This document shows positions 54,109 through 64,000 of a stretch of DNA of 64,000 nucleotides, piece after piece. The notes beneath the pieces are model-generated. The model was not told where the DNA came from. It made no database searches and was given only the letters and a program-made list of their open reading frames with translations. The stretch is from assembly GCA_029990175.1 (NCBI GenBank), contig JARKIP010000011.1, positions 26,448,001-26,512,000 of the forward strand, written 5' to 3'. A program made the position numbers and the translations under genes. This DNA is from Petunia secreta. Its lineage: Eukaryota > Streptophyta > Magnoliopsida > Solanales > Solanaceae. How positions within the stretch are numbered: position 1 is the first letter of the stretch; every line of letters starts with the position of its first letter.

Positions 54109-56589
54109 TCGATCTAGGCATCGTCCTCGATGACTGACTGCCTAAGCCCACGAAAACCTGGAGTTTGCCCCCTCGGGATTCTCCATCACGGTTCCTATTT
54201 CCAAGGCTCCTTGGACTTCCTCAAGTCCCTTCTCTTAAAATAGGAGTCGTGCCCATCACTGCTCCTCCCAAGTTTTGCCCAAGCGTGCCTCTGCACTCCA
54301 TCTCCGCGATGATCACTTGGACAGTGCCTCCGCACTTGTACCTCCGTGGTGACTAACTGTTGCTTCCTCCGAAGACAACTCCTTTGTTTTGGCATACTTG
54401 CCAACCACGCCATAGCTCATATGGCCATAATCCATCCGGCTAACTCCCTTCGTTTTTGGTGAGTACTTCAGGCACCCTCTGGTGTAGCACACGCAGTCCA
54501 ACCGCGCCTTGCAGCCCTATTCTCCACCTCTAGACGATTTGCTCCCTTCAGGATTTCCCTCAATCCCAATGCCTCCACATAGGAAAATTCTCCCCCACTC
54601 AAGTAGGAGACTCTCCTCAATTTTGATAGGCATCCCTCGATGTGGCTCCTTGCCAACCATACTCTCATGGTCCTTTTTCTCTCCTCAATTTCGGTAGGCA
54701 TCCCTCGATGTGGCTCCTTGCCAACCATATTCTCATGGTCCTTCTCCTCCGTTTCCCTCTGGAAAGATTCCACTTATGTCATTATGTGAACTTATATCAA
54801 ATCCCGATCCCATAACTCGGAGTAATTTATTGCTTGATCCCATACTCAAGGCAAATCACGACTGATCGACAATAGCCCACACAAAGACACTAGCGGCTGC
54901 TCATGCCCAATTCTGCCCCAATTGAACATCCAATCCGGCCTTAGAAACCCACGCTCCACGCCTGGTAACTTTGGCTCCTCAAATGCCCTCGCACCCTCTG
55001 GTACTTGGCAAGCTCTTGGGACGTACTCCTCTGAGTACTTCAATTCTCAAAGCAGTAGCTTCGCTAAATTCCCGAACAAAGCTCTTTATACTCAAACTTG
55101 GAAACCCATCCAATCCGTAGCGTCGCTATCCCCACTTTGATTCAGCACACAATGCCTCACCACATAATGGTTTTGGCCCATTCCGTTTATCTGCTCCGTG
55201 CAGTCCCATATTTGCCTCTCCACACGAAGTGGTTTGGCTATCCATTCCAACTTTGCCTCCCTACTAGGTAGGTTGGCTCCTTTCCGTCACAAGCATGGTG
55301 GCTGACTCCACCTCATCATGACACTCGAACACCCCGCAAAGACGCTTGCTCTCAAGTCCTTCTTCACGGTTGTCGCGGCCTCCTGGCACGCCCCGCTCTA
55401 GCTTTGGCATCACCCAATACATAGAGCTCATATTTGGAGATCACTCTCCCCCGCGATGGTAGGCGTCTTACCTAATCATCCAAAGCGGTTGTTGGTGCGA
55501 CACTCATGCCAACACCCCCGTACTAGCTCGGCTCCTGCCTAGCGTAGCACTCATTCATGCAAGCAACGCTTGACCCATGTTGTAGGCACCAAGCCTGCTC
55601 AACCGACATGGTTGCTGAGGGACTTGCCTTCCATTCATTGCAACCCTTAAGATGGCTAGGCATTCACAATGTCCAACTCCTCATAAGGACCCAATTCGGT
55701 GCTCCTCGGTGCTTAAGTCTTCCTTCTGGAAGGCCCTTTAATTCACGCATTTCTAGCATTCCTTTTATGCTTTACGCATTCCCAATGCCCTCAGGCTGCT
55801 CAAGTCAATCCCACTGGAAAGACATTCAAATGATGCGCCACTCGCATCTATGGCATGATCTCCACGATCTGCTTCAATATAAATAGCCCACGGCTTGCAT
55901 CTGTTCACAACATAGTTGCTCGACCTGGCAATCATGGCCCTTTTCCTGGCCACCCGACTCATCGGCATGTCCCTCTCTGAACGAAAGCCCACTATTCGGA
56001 TGAAAACATTTTTGCATCGCAAATTTCCCCTCTTCAATGTTTCCCCGCTGCTAGCAGAGTTTCTTTACAACTGATGGATATCCCGCAATCAAGACAATTG
56101 AGCTCCTGCTAACCGTCTGTCCCATCTTTGCAAAATCATCCCAACAGCACAGCACGTTGGCGCTCATTGCTGACCAACTATGCCTCATTTGAAACCCTCT
56201 GAAAACAGCCCTATAGGGTCCGCCGTCTCAAATAGCATGATGCTCAAGCATGATGAGCATCATTCATGCTTCGATATTCTCTCCACAATGACATTCCCAT
56301 ATTGCACTGACAATTCAGCATTCTTAAGCTGTGACATAAACCATGGCCTCAAGCGTTTTACCAAAATCGACTCCTTGTTGGCACGGATCAACCTTCCCCG
56401 ATGGCTTAGCTCACAATGCACTACAAGCCCTTATGTAGCTACAAATTGTGCTTTGATGGCGTCTCAAAATCACAATGCTCAAAAAAAATTCCTGACAGTG
56501 CTTCCATGCTATATCCCTTTAGTGGCGCAAAGCTCCTGCTTTGGGTGCCAATCCGCTTAGTACCAACCACACCATCCTAAGCATCCTCT
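54109..56589 (-). other. Non-coding internal region of G2
   Basis: About 2.5 kb without recognisable protein. The longest open frames (for example 54773-54468) are low in complexity and partly arise from a 68-bp duplication. Part of it matches G1 at 41084-42214. Confidence 0.7.
54611..54746. repeat. 68-bp tandem duplication inside G2
   Basis: Units 54611-54678 and 54679-54746 both read CTCTCCTCAATTT...GGCATCCCTCGATGTGG. G1 has a single unit at about 41652-41717. Confidence 0.85.
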
Positions 56590-56601
56590 GCTCTGATACC
56601 A
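56590..56601 (-). other. Primer binding site of G2
   Basis: GCTCTGATACCA on the plus strand (TGGTATCAGAGC on the element strand), complementary to initiator tRNA-Met, two bases from the 5' LTR. Confidence 0.9.
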
Positions 56602-56603
56602 AC

Positions 56604-58010
56604 TGTCACGGGCCGCACCTTCCTCAATGACAGCGACACACCTTTGGCCCGTGCGGCGCTCGTAGTCCCACCTGACTACAAGTCAGCCTGCTCCTTGTCT
56701 CAGGTTTCTAGGAAGCTCACGTCATAGGCCTAGCTTCAACTGTGCCGCCCGAAGGTCTCTTCTTTGTGCGCATCTCATATGCGGAAACTTTAGTGAGCGC
56801 ACATCCGGGGTTGGCTTAGGACCTGCCCGTCCCTCGCCTAGCACTAAGCGTCGCTCCTGTGCGCGAAGTGCAATCCTCAAGCTTAGCCCTCGCCTTGTTC
56901 CCTGGCACTTGGCTTGGCTTCGCCCGAGTAGGACAACTCTTTAGCCCTTGGCCCTTGTCATGTGCGCTCCAAGGATACCTCCCAATGTCTCCTGACATTG
57001 GCAAGCGTAGCCCTCGCATCATGCCTTCCTCCTGAATAGCGCAGCGTCGCCCCACGACTGCGCGTCTAGGCCAACGAGCCCTTGCTTGCATGGTTGAACC
57101 CTTGCCATGCTTGCAAGTCAATACACGAGGCTCTCAATAGCTCCTCGAGTACTCAATCGACACGGAGGTCTTTATCATATCCGAAGACAGCCCGCGGGGC
57201 TTATTCTTTCCTTCCTTCAAGCCTCTGTCGCCCGTTATTCGCCCATCATTGGCCCTCTGGCCACACGCCGTCAATAGAGTCGCCTGACTCGTATGGATAC
57301 CTGGAACACTCCTCTGAGATGTCCAGGCAGGCCCTTGAGGTCCTTCCTCAAGGCAGCTCATTTGGTGCGACTTCCCGACAAAGTGCACGGGGAGGGCTGG
57401 TAGGCTGTCACCATGTCTGCCCCCCTTATATATGTCCTTAAAAATTAAACCCCTGTCACAGCACTTGACATCCTTTGTCCAGAGAATCGTACAAGGGTCT
57501 AACCTTCCACTCCTACCTGCAAATGAGGTGCCGTTTGTTCCTAGAGATTCCTTTTGACTTCCTTCACACCTCCATGAAGTTTCATCTCATTCCCATACTC
57601 GCGGAGAGAGATATATCCCTCAAAAGATCAGCATAATTACTACAATGCCATTGCTTCTTGGCTAAGTCGAGCCCATAGGCAAACAAGCTCCGATCGGAAC
57701 GAAACATGGTATGCATACTCTATAGCATCTTAGGAACAAGGCCCTCACCCTATATTCCAAGATTCCCACTATAGCTCCAAAATGTGCGGCACTGATACTC
57801 GTGCCCGCACACAGCTCACACGGCTGACACTCAGCCTGCGCCCAGTTGACACTCGTCCAGCACCTTGCTGGCCCTCATCTAGCACATATCTATCACTTGT
57901 CTAGCACATGGCCAAGGCTTCCCCTTAAGCCTGCGGCTGACACTCGTCTGGTCCGCCTGTGGTGCAAAGACATTGTACGCGCAAAGGCATCAAAAGGACG
58001 CCGCGCAACA
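56604..58010 (-). repeat. 5' LTR of G2
   Basis: 1407 bp, plus-strand ends TGTCACGGGCC and GCCGCGCAACA. TATA box at 57426-57434 (minus strand). Confidence 0.88.
57426..57434 (-). promoter_or_regulatory. TATA-like box of the G2 5' LTR
   Basis: TATATAAGG on the minus strand, directed towards the internal region of G2 and away from the GT47 gene. Confidence 0.5.
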
Positions 58011-58095
58011 ATTTAGATGTAAAACAATATTCTTATCCATTCCCTTCGAGCAGCAAATATACCTGCGGCTACAACCAGCAGTCTATATGTACTTA

Positions 58096-59329
58096 TCACC
58101 TTGGTCTTATTCCAAAAACTCTGTTGTGCCAAATCGAATGGAGTATCATGTGGAAAACATCATACCTAGAAGGCTTAGTGTGCCAGAGAAAATGTAGTTG
58201 CACCTGCTTAACTCTCCGATGCATCTGCCTATATTTCTTATCTGGAATGGATATAAGTATGTTTTTCAGATTTGGAATGTCCTTCTCCAGGACAAATATA
58301 GCAAAAGATTCCCAGTTTAGGGTCTCAAAGAATGGGGGCACATAGTTATCGGATAAGATCACTGGAATACACCCATAGTAAATGGCGTCTACCACTTTGG
58401 GAGAGAAAGATTGATAATCTCTTGCACATATGCAGTATTTGCTGCTCTTCATGTAATGAAAGTATCTCACCATTCTTATTTTACCAGAAATCTTCATGTC
58501 AGGATCTTTGTTTTCCCAGTGCTTCAATAGTACAGGGCGTAAATAACCATGCATACAGCCAACAAAGAAAGCAAGGGTAAGACGTTGGGAAGCCTGTTTT
58601 CCTCCAATTTCTGCAAGAGGCTTGGTCTCCAGGCGCGAGTGTGGTAGAGACACATCTTTACCAAATTGGAAGCCACCTCTCAGGTCAGCATTGCATAAAG
58701 ATCTTATGCAATTACTCATAATTTTATTTGTCACTGTATTGGCTTGAGGAGGAAAACCAAGTTCTGTTATAGCACCTAGCACATCTCAGAAATGACAGCC
58801 ATCTATAGCTGCAACCAACAGAAACTCTATTCCATTGCCAGAATCTGACGTTAGAAATTATGATATTCGCACTTCTAAAGAAACGAAAACAGAAAACAAT
58901 GAAAAAAATCAAGAAGGATGGGATACTTGTGTTATAATACCGGAGTGTAGATCACAAGAAAGAATGAGAAACATCCCCAGTCATGGCAGGCAACGATGAA
59001 ATGGTCTGATCCACCTGTTCTGTTCCAGAAATGATATTTGTGTGTGATCGCCTCGACATAGTTACGTAAAAACTGAGTTATATTTGTATGACTATGAGAT
59101 TCAGGCACGTACAAGGCCACCTTTAATTAGTAATCTGAAACTAATAGGGAAATAAAATAGGTGAGCTTTTTTGGGATTTTTAGTAACAAATCTTTTGTTT
59201 TCTTGAAGCAGCTTCATGAACCAGCCCTCTGAAGCATATATTCCATCAAGAGGTCCAGAATGGAGAATTGGTCTTTCTCCTTTATCATATATGTAAACCT
59301 TAAGAATCTGCTCCATCATCTCATAACTC
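58096..59329 (-). pseudogene. GT47 exostosin-family glycosyltransferase, 3' exons, one frameshift
   Basis: Plant GT47 proteins are Golgi type II membrane glycosyltransferases of cell-wall polysaccharide synthesis; the substrate here is unknown. Exon 59329 to about 58973 begins after a TGCAG acceptor and encodes SYEMMEQILKVYIYDKGERPILHSG, IYASEGWFMKL, KKAHLFYFPIS, then, one frame over, ALYVPESHSHTNITQFLRNYV, FWNRTGGSDHFIVACHDW. The shift lies at about 59116-59124 (AAAGG run). After an intron of about 230 bp, exon 58742-58096 encodes NCIRSLCNADLRGGF, HGYLRPVLLKHWENKDPDMKI, HYMKSSKYCICARDYQSFSPKVVDAIYYGCIPV, DNYVPPFFETLNWESF and FHMILHSIWHNRVFGIRPR, ending at a normal C-terminus. At the place where the neighbouring copy has a GT donor this one has GG; a weaker GT at 58972-58971 would still splice in frame. 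The N-terminal exon with the membrane anchor is not seen. Confidence 0.82.
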
Positions 59330-60312
59330 CTGCATTTGGTAGACATTTGACAGCTCTATTAGCTACAAGCATTTATATCTGTTAGTATCTTTTCTCCTTT
59401 CCTGTTAAGGAAGTGGCGGGGTTTGTGGGGGGGGGGTGTCTCCATCTTCCTACCTAGCAGATAAATCAAGTCAGATTTTCTTAATTTGTAGCTCTAGACA
59501 ATCAGCCCCAAAATAAAGGTATAGAGGGCCAGGTTAAACGTACGAGAGCATTCTAACTGAATCACACATCCTATAGAACGTCTCACGTTACGTGCAGGAA
59601 TGATGTCTCAAGTACACACAAATGGTTTCACAATGATGCGAATCGAAAGAGTTTTAAGGACGTAAATGAACCATGGCTAGAGGATTTGAAGACTCAAAGC
59701 ATGCTAAAATGGAAGTTCAAGCTTACTGGAATTTGGTCCAGCGCTATTGCGAGGCAAGAGGTGCGATCGCTCAGAGGCGTCCATTCAAGTATGCGACCGC
59801 GAGATATTCAACACGATCGCGATGAAGCTTCATATCACTTGGCGCGGCCGCGATGAAAGGCGTTTCAGATAGTTTACTATTTTAGTACCTTGGGACTACT
59901 TAGTCATTTTGTAATAAACCTAGGGATTACTATATATAGAGTCATTAGGAGTAATTAGCCTTAGATTTTGGATGATGAATGATTGATACTCTTGTGAGAG
60001 TGTGTATGGGTTGTATCCTTTTTTCTCTTCTTATATCTCTCTTGGATTCTCTTGTGTGAGAGATTCATTGCTTGAGTTCAAGTTTCTATTCCCCTCGGAT
60101 TGTTAAACTTGTTGAGACATCCATTGCTTGAGTTCAAGTTTCTATTCCTCCTCGGATTGTTAAACTTGTTTTGATTTATAATTAGAAGGAATAAGCATTG
60201 TTGACTTAGGTTGTCTAGTTACATCTTTACTTGTTTCTCTATCCTTTCTTTCTTCTATCTATCCCTTATTCCGTTTATCCTTACTTTTGTCGTTCAAACC
60301 TCAGACCATTAA
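59330..60312. other. Upstream region of GT47 with LTR-like repeat, no exon seen
   Basis: 59330-59635 looks like intron, including a ten-G run near 59427. From about 59636 there is a segment with GCGATCGC/GCGACCGC/GCGGCCGCGATG phrases (59765-59850), a TATA-like CTATATATAG (59931-59940), and CT-rich sequence to 60300. The layout recalls an LTR promoter, but I find no paired LTR or primer site. Confidence 0.4.
60068..60172. repeat. Tandem duplication of about 54 bp
   Basis: Two units of ATTGCTTGAGTTCAAGTTTC...CTCGGATTGTTAAACTTGTT, at about 60068-60115 and 60123-60172, joined by GAGACATCC. Confidence 0.8.
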
Positions 60313-61216
60313 GTGCGTTTGTTTTTATTAAGATTTAACCACTTAATGGCTCTTAATAGATCTATATAATTAAGATCTTGAGTAAAGTCTTAATACCATT
60401 AAGAGGTTCATCATCCCTTCATATATTACACAACTAACTACCACTGCACTACCACAATCGGTAACTACTGCCACCGCCGCCACCATCACACTGCCAACCA
60501 CTACCCGCCGCCACGAGTCCACCACCACTAGCCACCACCAGCCACCACCAGCCATCAACAAAAACCACTAACCACCTCTACCATCATAACCTACTGCTGC
60601 AACCACCAACCACTACCTATCACTACCACACCAATCACCTCTACAATCATCTCCACCATCACAATCACCATTATCTCTATCAACCACCGCCACTTCTACC
60701 GCTACAACTCCTTAACCACCACCACCACTTTTCACTAACAACAATTGGCAACCACCACTACTACTACCGACCACCTCTACCATTACAGTAACCACCACCA
60801 CTACCTATCACTGGCGCTATCATTGTCATTAACACAATGATCACCACCACTACCGCCAACCAATACTAACCACCTCCACAAACACAACTACCTTCACTAT
60901 CAAGCATCACCACCATCATTACCTACCATCGCCAATACTGCTAGTCACTACCACCAACCACATCTACCATCAAACCACCACCAATACCACAACTGCTACC
61001 AATCACTACTACCAGATACCACCGTCATACCACCACCTTACAATCTAATATCTCGTGGATATAATAGTTAAACTATTTTATAGTATGTATAAATTTTATT
61101 CAGATGTTGGAAAAACAGTCTTAATCAATCAGTGTTCAGAACTTAATACCATATTTGAATATTCAGCTGTGTATTCAGATTCAGATCTCTTAATCTTAAC
61201 AAAAATAAATGGCCCC
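60313..61216. mobile_element. Tourist-like (PIF/Harbinger) MITE with CCA-rich interior
   Basis: Left end GTGCGTTTGTTTTTATTAAG and right end, reverse complement, GGGGCCATTTATTTTTGTTAAG are similar inverted repeats. TAA flanks both sides (60310-60312, 61217-61219). Subterminal TTAAT/CTTAA motifs repeat. The middle (about 60430-61040) is CCA/CAC-rich. 904 bp, no transposase. Confidence 0.7.
60430..61040. repeat. Degenerate CCA/CAC trinucleotide tract
   Basis: About 600 bp of CCACCA-, ACCACC- and CACTACC-type sequence with a strong strand bias (very few G). It lies wholly inside the MITE. Confidence 0.85.
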
Positions 61217-61382
61217 TAAGTCAGAGGAGAGACCAAATATTTGCCTATTTTTTCTATTTCTTTTACTGCACACACAAATGGTTTCACAATGTCTTCTATT
61301 TCTTTTTCTGTCACTTCTTTTCTTTGTGCAGCACTTCAATAGATCAAAAAAAGGAAAAAGATGACACTCCGCAGAGTGTACA

Positions 61383-62656
61383 TGACAGGTGTCGCTCCAA
61401 ACGCACACGCAAGTATACGCGGTCGATCAAGTAATAAAGTGATAAGAAAGAATCGCTCCCACGAGGACTATTGATTAACTATTAACTAGACAAACTTCAA
61501 TTCAAGTATTGTTCAAGAGAGTTTAACCAGATTTCAAGTTGTGTTTAATTAAATAATGAACTAAAAGTAATAGAAGTAAATGGAATGCAAGACAATTCAA
61601 GAGTTCTAGATATCAGTGAGAGGAAATATTCCAGGATTATGGGACGATCACCAATCCAGTTGCACTCATCCGCTAGCTGAATTAATTTTACTTATCTGAG
61701 TTGCTAATCACAGAGTTAATTATACTTACAGAGCTCTTTCGATACCCTGCTCGCCTATTCAAGTCAACCTAACGCCTATATGTCTATGGAATTAGAATTA
61801 ACAAGAATGCATGTGTTTCTCCTGTAAACGGATTAAGCGTGACTGTTAGGTATATTTCTATCCTAACCGTGAAACCATTCCCCGATGCCCGGGTTCAGGA
61901 ACACGCTTTATTTAATTCTATTGCAACCTATGGTTCCCACTTTCGAGTTCAACCTTATGTTCATGGATAATACTGAATAACTGGCCAGGAAATTAAGTAA
62001 TTCAGAGCAGAATTAAATAAACAACTCAATTTGATAAATTTAATAGAATTCAACCAACTTCAGAGTACAACTTTCATGGTTAACCCATAACCCTAAAATA
62101 ATAGAGTTTAGCTACTCATAGACAAGTTAGCTTTCTCACAAAATAATCTAGAATTCATGAAACAATAAAGAGGGAAGGAGAATTACAACTCAATTGATGA
62201 ATCTTCGTTCTCTAGTCTCTACTATGGTTCTTGCCTCCAAAAATACGTAATGGAATAAGAAAATAGCGTTACAAGGGTTTTAATCCTAGGAAATATGCCT
62301 ATTCCCACGTTTTTAGCTAGTCCTGGCAGCTCTGGGACTATTTTACGGCGCATACACCGGAGCATGCCAAGCATCCGTGGCTGTATGCGCTTCTTTTCTC
62401 AATTTCTTCAATATTTGCACTCTTCCCAGTCCATACAGCCTAGTATGCCAAGCATCCATGGCTGTACCCATTGCTTCTTCCTTGTTCTTGTACGAATCAA
62501 GCTCAATTTCCTTCAATTTGCTCCTAAAACATCCAAACACCTCAAGTTAGTATTTTACTTTAAATCTCACATTGTTGGGCACATAATACGCTGAAAATAA
62601 CTCAAAAGATATAAGAAATCAATGCCGAGACATAAGATATACGCCCAACATCAACA
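61383..62656 (-). repeat. 3' LTR of the right-edge retrotransposon
   Basis: Plus-strand ends TGACAGGTGTCGC and CCCAACATCAACA, 1274 bp. The inner border is fixed by the polypurine tract. The outer border is an estimate, because the 5' LTR is outside the window. Confidence 0.6.
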
Positions 62657-62670
62657 CCCCACACTTAAAC
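62657..62670 (-). other. Polypurine tract of the right-edge retrotransposon
   Basis: CCCCACACTTAAAC on the plus strand; purine-rich on the element strand, directly before the LTR. Confidence 0.6.
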
Positions 62671-64000
62671 TTTGTTCGTCCCCGAACAAACAAACCCAAC
62701 ACACTTATACTCAATAGGTCTTAACTAACCAACTCAAGAACTTCAAGGAAGCGCACCTATGAAATAGGCTGATACCAACACTTAGCCACTAGACATACAA
62801 GCACACAACTCCCCATATTTGCACACCACACATTTAGAAAACTAGGATTATCAAGCAGTTAAGTAGCAACAACCAAGCCTCAAGAAACGACTCTTCACAC
62901 CAACTTACTCACGACATGTCCACTCGCTCAAGATTAGGGCCTAATAAAAGCTCCAACCTCTCATAATCCATGTGCCCTCACCAATCAAAGTCTAGTCCCA
63001 ATCACACAAAAATATATCAACTGAATTATAAGGGACTTTCAAGATAGGAAGAATACGCTCACCCTCAAAAAGAATCTCAAGTGCCACACAATGGTACCAT
63101 AGGCTTGCCCGTAGTGTAGGACTCTACTAATGTAGGTTCGCTCCTATTCGAGATTAACTAGGACTTTAAGGGTTGTAATGTAGGCCAAAGGATGGGTAAT
63201 GGTTAAATGACTACCTCCCTACGCACTTTAATACATCACTTCCACTTTTTATAGCTCAACTCTTCGCAAAAACAACCGAGCTACCATCCGAACATCAACT
63301 CAAACACTTCCCTCCCTTTAAGTATTTCTTTCAATGTGCACAACACTAGCAAGGATTGAGAATTTTTTTCCTTCTGCTTTCTTTTTATTTTTTTGTTTTC
63401 ACTTTTGATTCTTTTCTTTTTTTCTTCTTTTTTTTCCAACATTTGTCACTTTTTTTTCCCTCAACCTTGCCAATGTACTTTTCCTCAAAAATACCATCAC
63501 AATTTATTCTTATTGACTCCACTCAAAAGCCATCAATTTCCACCAACCACAACTCCACTAACAATAATATTTTCAATTAAAGTGCTCTAAGGAGTACGGG
63601 TTCAAAAAGAAGGTAATTAAGAACAAAGGAAAATAGGCTTGTAATATGGGTGTCAACAACAAAAACTAATAAGCTCAAACAGGGCTACAAGGGATATATA
63701 TGAACGGGTAGGCTAATCAAGGCTGCAAAAGAAGGTTTTATCAAAGAAAGCCTGTATCATCTCCCGACTAGAGCAAACCTAAGATTTTGCTTTGAACACA
63801 CGCGGGGCAAGTTCTAGACCAATAATGCAAGCACGAGAAGAAAGAAAAGCACATCACCACTCATGGCACATGAACTACTCAAGGCGGAACAATTCCAACA
63901 CCTAACAAAACCAAGCGAGACAAGTCATGCTATTCAGTCAGCACTCAGAGTTAGAAACCTGAGCCGAGGAGTCACTATCACGACTGACTATCAATCCAAT
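62671..64000 (-). other. Non-coding 3' internal region of the right-edge retrotransposon
   Basis: No reading frame with protein features on either strand. T-rich low-complexity sequence at 63365-63460. Long untranslated 3' regions are usual in Tat-type elements. Confidence 0.5.

Larger units (their letters stand above)
52690..58010 (-). mobile_element. G2: complete non-autonomous LTR retrotransposon
   Basis: LTRs 52690-54097 and 56604-58010, primer site 56590-56601, polypurine tract 54098-54108, internal region about 2.5 kb. No gag, protease, reverse transcriptase or integrase motif on either strand, so it must be mobilised by another element. It lies between two GT47 copies, 85 bp from the stop codon of the better one. 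Flanks CATAT (left) and ATTTA (right) do not make a clear target duplication. Confidence 0.85.
61383..64000 (-). mobile_element. 3' end of another LTR retrotransposon (gypsy-type, non-coding part)
   Basis: On the minus strand the element enters from the right edge, reaches a polypurine tract (AAGTGTGGGG) and then its 3' LTR (62656 down to 61383). The phrase CGCACACGCAAGTATACGCGG followed by TCAAGTAATAAAGTGA (plus strand) and the GTTCGGGGACGAACAAAGTT block before the polypurine tract recur in Ty3/gypsy elements of the Tat/Athila kind. No coding sequence is in the window, so the class rests on these phrases. Confidence 0.6.

Noticed and set aside
54468..54773. 101-residue minus-strand frame in G2
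   Set aside because: Spans the 68-bp duplication and is not preserved in G1; no protein family recognised.
60370..60561. Valine-rich frame on the minus strand
   Set aside because: Product of the CCA trinucleotide tract.
63356..63590. Phenylalanine/leucine-rich frames resembling a membrane protein
   Set aside because: Encoded by a T-rich low-complexity run in retrotransposon non-coding DNA.

Overview
The window is eukaryotic plant nuclear DNA made mostly of transposable elements. It carries Ty3/gypsy and Ty1/copia LTR retrotransposons with tRNA-iMet primer sites, hAT transposons, plant MITEs, and tRNA-derived SINEs of a type I know from Solanaceae. The only recognisable host gene is an exostosin-type (GT47) glycosyltransferase. 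A Solanaceae-like eudicot is the best guess. That guess rests on the SINE and repeat types, not on a species-level marker.

Layout. 1-2202 is the 3' end of a SIRE-like copia element: an extra ORF, a polypurine tract and the 3' LTR. 2203-4219 has no gene but holds a decayed SINE. 4220-43682 is one large nest. The outermost layer is a non-autonomous LTR element with no recognisable gag or pol (G1, plus strand). Inside it lie two related gypsy elements in tandem that share one LTR (A, 5087-31423; B, 30662 to about 41083, minus strand). Gypsy C (11249-30099) sits in the leader of A with the 5-bp duplication ATTTT. Gypsy D (14642-26072) sits in the pol gene of C with the duplication ACTAG. A hAT transposon E (15045-18982) sits in the 3' LTR of D with the 8-bp duplication GTCACAAG. 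A second hAT, F (34902-39707), sits in the gag gene of B with the duplication AGTGCCAC. The layers can therefore be ordered in time: G1, then A/B, then C, then D, then E, with F after B.

43683-52689 is lower-copy, AT-rich DNA with a 30-bp inverted repeat, a possible exon remnant, a SINE, a MULE-like element with long terminal inverted repeats, a Stowaway MITE and a decayed GT47 pseudogene. 52690-58010 is a second, complete copy of the G element (G2, minus strand). It lies directly downstream of a better preserved GT47 gene (58096-59329), which has one frameshift. 59330-61382 holds an LTR-like repeat and a Tourist-like MITE whose interior is a CCA-rich trinucleotide stretch. From 61383 to the end is the 3' LTR and non-coding 3' internal part of another LTR retrotransposon on the minus strand.

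Coding state. All gypsy polyproteins are broken. Several losses hit catalytic or metal-binding residues: the reverse transcriptase YxDD box in A, the protease DSG in B, and the zinc knuckle in A and C. In D many stops are C-to-T changes. The hAT transposase of F is uninterrupted for about 807 residues and is the best candidate for a functional protein. F also carries a second 5' end that encodes a 79-residue BED-finger-only protein. The gypsy pol reading frame runs into the 3' LTR, as in CRM-type chromoviruses.
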